Below, piece after piece: positions 5,498-6,378 of a DNA stretch of 6,378 nt. Within the stretch, counting starts at the first letter, position 1. Every line of letters starts with the position of its first letter. A program made the translations under genes and the position numbers. Location: NCBI GenBank assembly GCA_003240795.1, contig QFNK01000108.1, forward strand, positions 1-6,378. The letters are read 5' to 3'. The notes under the pieces are model-generated. The model was not told the origin of the DNA. It saw only the letters and a list, made by a program, of their open reading frames with translations, and did no database searches. Origin of the DNA: Micavibrio aeruginosavorus. Its GTDB lineage: Bacteria; Pseudomonadota; Alphaproteobacteria; Micavibrionales; Micavibrionaceae.

Positions 5498-6378
5498 CTA
5501 CAGTGCCGCGATTTCCTGCTGCGCGCGGGTAAATTCGCTTTGCACCTGAACAATTCTGTCCGGTGAGCAATGCCCGTCTTCCGCCTCGTCCTGAATTTGC
5601 GCGGCAATATCGCCGAGCGCGTTGAGGCAGGCTGATCGCGCCGCGCCTTTCAGACTATGCGCCGCTTCTTTTAAGTCGTGCAGGTCGCTCGCCTCCGCCG
5701 CTTTTGATAGCCGCTCCATCACCGGCGCCGTCATATCGACAAACATCTTGAGCATCTCGATAGCATCGTCATCAAACGCCCCCATCTGCTCGATCATCGC
5801 CTCGCGGTCAATGGCGGACAGGTTCTTGCGCGGTGCAGAAATGTTCGTTTTTACAGGCTCCGCGTTATCCGCTCCCAAAAACCCCCAGCGGACGAGCAGC
5901 CTGCGCATCTGCCCCAAAGACACGGGCTTCAAAATACATTCGTCGAACCCATGCCCCATATAAACCTGTCGCTGCGCGATCTGCACATCGGCGGTGAGGG
6001 CAATGACGGGCATATGCCGTCCAAGATCGACGTCATCCGCGCGCACGGCTTTCACCAGCGCATACCCATCCATCTCCGGCATATGAAGGTCGGTAATCAA
6101 AACGCTGTATTCCCCGCTGCGTACAGCGAAGAGGGCCTCGCGCCCGTTCTCCACGAATGTCGCCTTCACACCAAGCACTTCAAGCTGGCGCGTCAACACT
6201 TCGCGCACCGCCGGCATATCTTCGGCGATCAGGAGGTTGCGCTCATTGTCCTGCGGCAACTTCACGGCCTTCGACGCCGCATCGCGCACCGCTTCGCCAA
6301 GCCCGATACGGCTTGCCGGTTTCGAAAGATAATCAACGCCGAGTGATTGGAGGGAATGCTGCAATCCCGCATCGTCCC
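5498..6378 (-). CDS. Receiver-receiver-Hpt phosphorelay protein, probably a hybrid histidine kinase (5' partial)
   Basis: The C-terminal 290 or so residues of a multidomain phosphorelay protein. The frame is open to the right edge (codons for DDAG precede the TTG at 6364), so no start is visible. Numbering from that TTG: residues 1-26 are the end of a first receiver domain, with the conserved lysine in YLSKP (K15). A complete receiver spans about 42-163, with acidic pair E48/D49, phospho-acceptor D92 in LITDLHMPEMDGY, T124 and K146 in ILKP. After a linker, an Hpt domain covers about 185-285, with the phosphorylatable histidine H236 in AAHSLKGAAR. All active-site residues are present, so it should pass phosphate from Asp to His and on to a separate response regulator. 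The tandem receiver plus Hpt ending is typical of BvgS/EvgS-type hybrid kinases, but the kinase core is outside the window. Convergent with the second pilin gene, 3 bases apart. Its target is unknown. Confidence 0.92.
   Translation of the reverse strand, partial: DDAGLQHSLQSLGVDYLSKPASRIGLGEAVRDAASKAVKLPQDNERNLLIAEDMPAVREVLTRQLEVLGVKATFVENGREALFAVRSGEYSVLITDLHMPEMDGYALVKAVRADDVDLGRHMPVIALTADVQIAQRQVYMGHGFDECILKPVSLGQMRRLLVRWGFLGADNAEPVKTNISAPRKNLSAIDREAMIEQMGAFDDDAIEMLKMFVDMTAPVMERLSKAAEASDLHDLKEAAHSLKGAARSACLNALGDIAAQIQDEAEDGHCSPDRIVQVQSEFTRAQQEIAAL

Noticed and set aside
5951..6346. 131-codon plus-strand open frame opposite the receiver domain
   Set aside because: The minus strand encodes an intact receiver domain with all its active-site residues, so this is a shadow.
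6362..6364. TTG at 6364 as the real start of the minus-strand phosphorelay gene
   Set aside because: It would start in the last part of a receiver domain, and the frame continues open to the right edge.
1..6378. tRNA, rRNA, CRISPR array, insertion sequence or attachment site
   Set aside because: No cloverleaf, spaced direct repeats, transposase-like frame or terminal inverted repeats were seen. Coding density leaves no room apart from four short gaps already described.

Overview
The window most likely comes from an alphaproteobacterium of moderately high GC. The evidence is indirect: codon use is rich in GC-ending codons, and the genes are a diverged type IV pilus/type II secretion-like set beside a hybrid histidine kinase. 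A free-living or predatory lineage such as the Micavibrio group would fit, but that is an impression and no marker gene here proves it.

Positions 2-4674 hold five same-strand genes that look like the inner-membrane core of a type IV filament machine. In order they are: an assembly ATPase of the GspE/PilB/PilQ family (5' end outside the window); a GspF/PilC/PilR-type platform protein; a bitopic protein with a large cytoplasmic N-terminal domain (GspL or PilO2-like in topology); a small bitopic protein with a coiled coil and an alpha/beta periplasmic domain (GspM/PilO/PilP-like in topology); and a pilin-like protein with a short basic leader and one hydrophobic N-terminal helix. Gaps grow along the cluster (12, 27, 83, 51 bases). 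The last two are AT-rich, and the pilin has the strongest ribosome binding site. A rho-independent terminator at 4691-4730 closes this unit.

Positions 4790-5494 encode a second pilin-like protein. Its N-terminal helix is clearly related to the first (shared core ILIAVAL-x-AAL), but its body is different. It lies beyond the terminator and probably has its own promoter. Both pilin-like proteins lack the glutamate normally found at mature position 5 of type IV pilins, which is the most unusual protein-level feature of the window.

Positions 5498-6378 on the minus strand carry the C-terminal end of a phosphorelay protein: the end of one receiver domain, a complete receiver domain and an Hpt domain. 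It converges on the second pilin gene with a 3-base gap and runs off the right edge. Nothing in the sequence shows that it regulates the pilus genes.

Working model (inference): the ATPase drives the platform protein to assemble the first pilin-like protein into a filament, the two bitopic proteins form the alignment/coupling subcomplex, and the second pilin-like protein is a minor or alternative subunit. No secretin, prepilin peptidase or retraction ATPase lies in this window.
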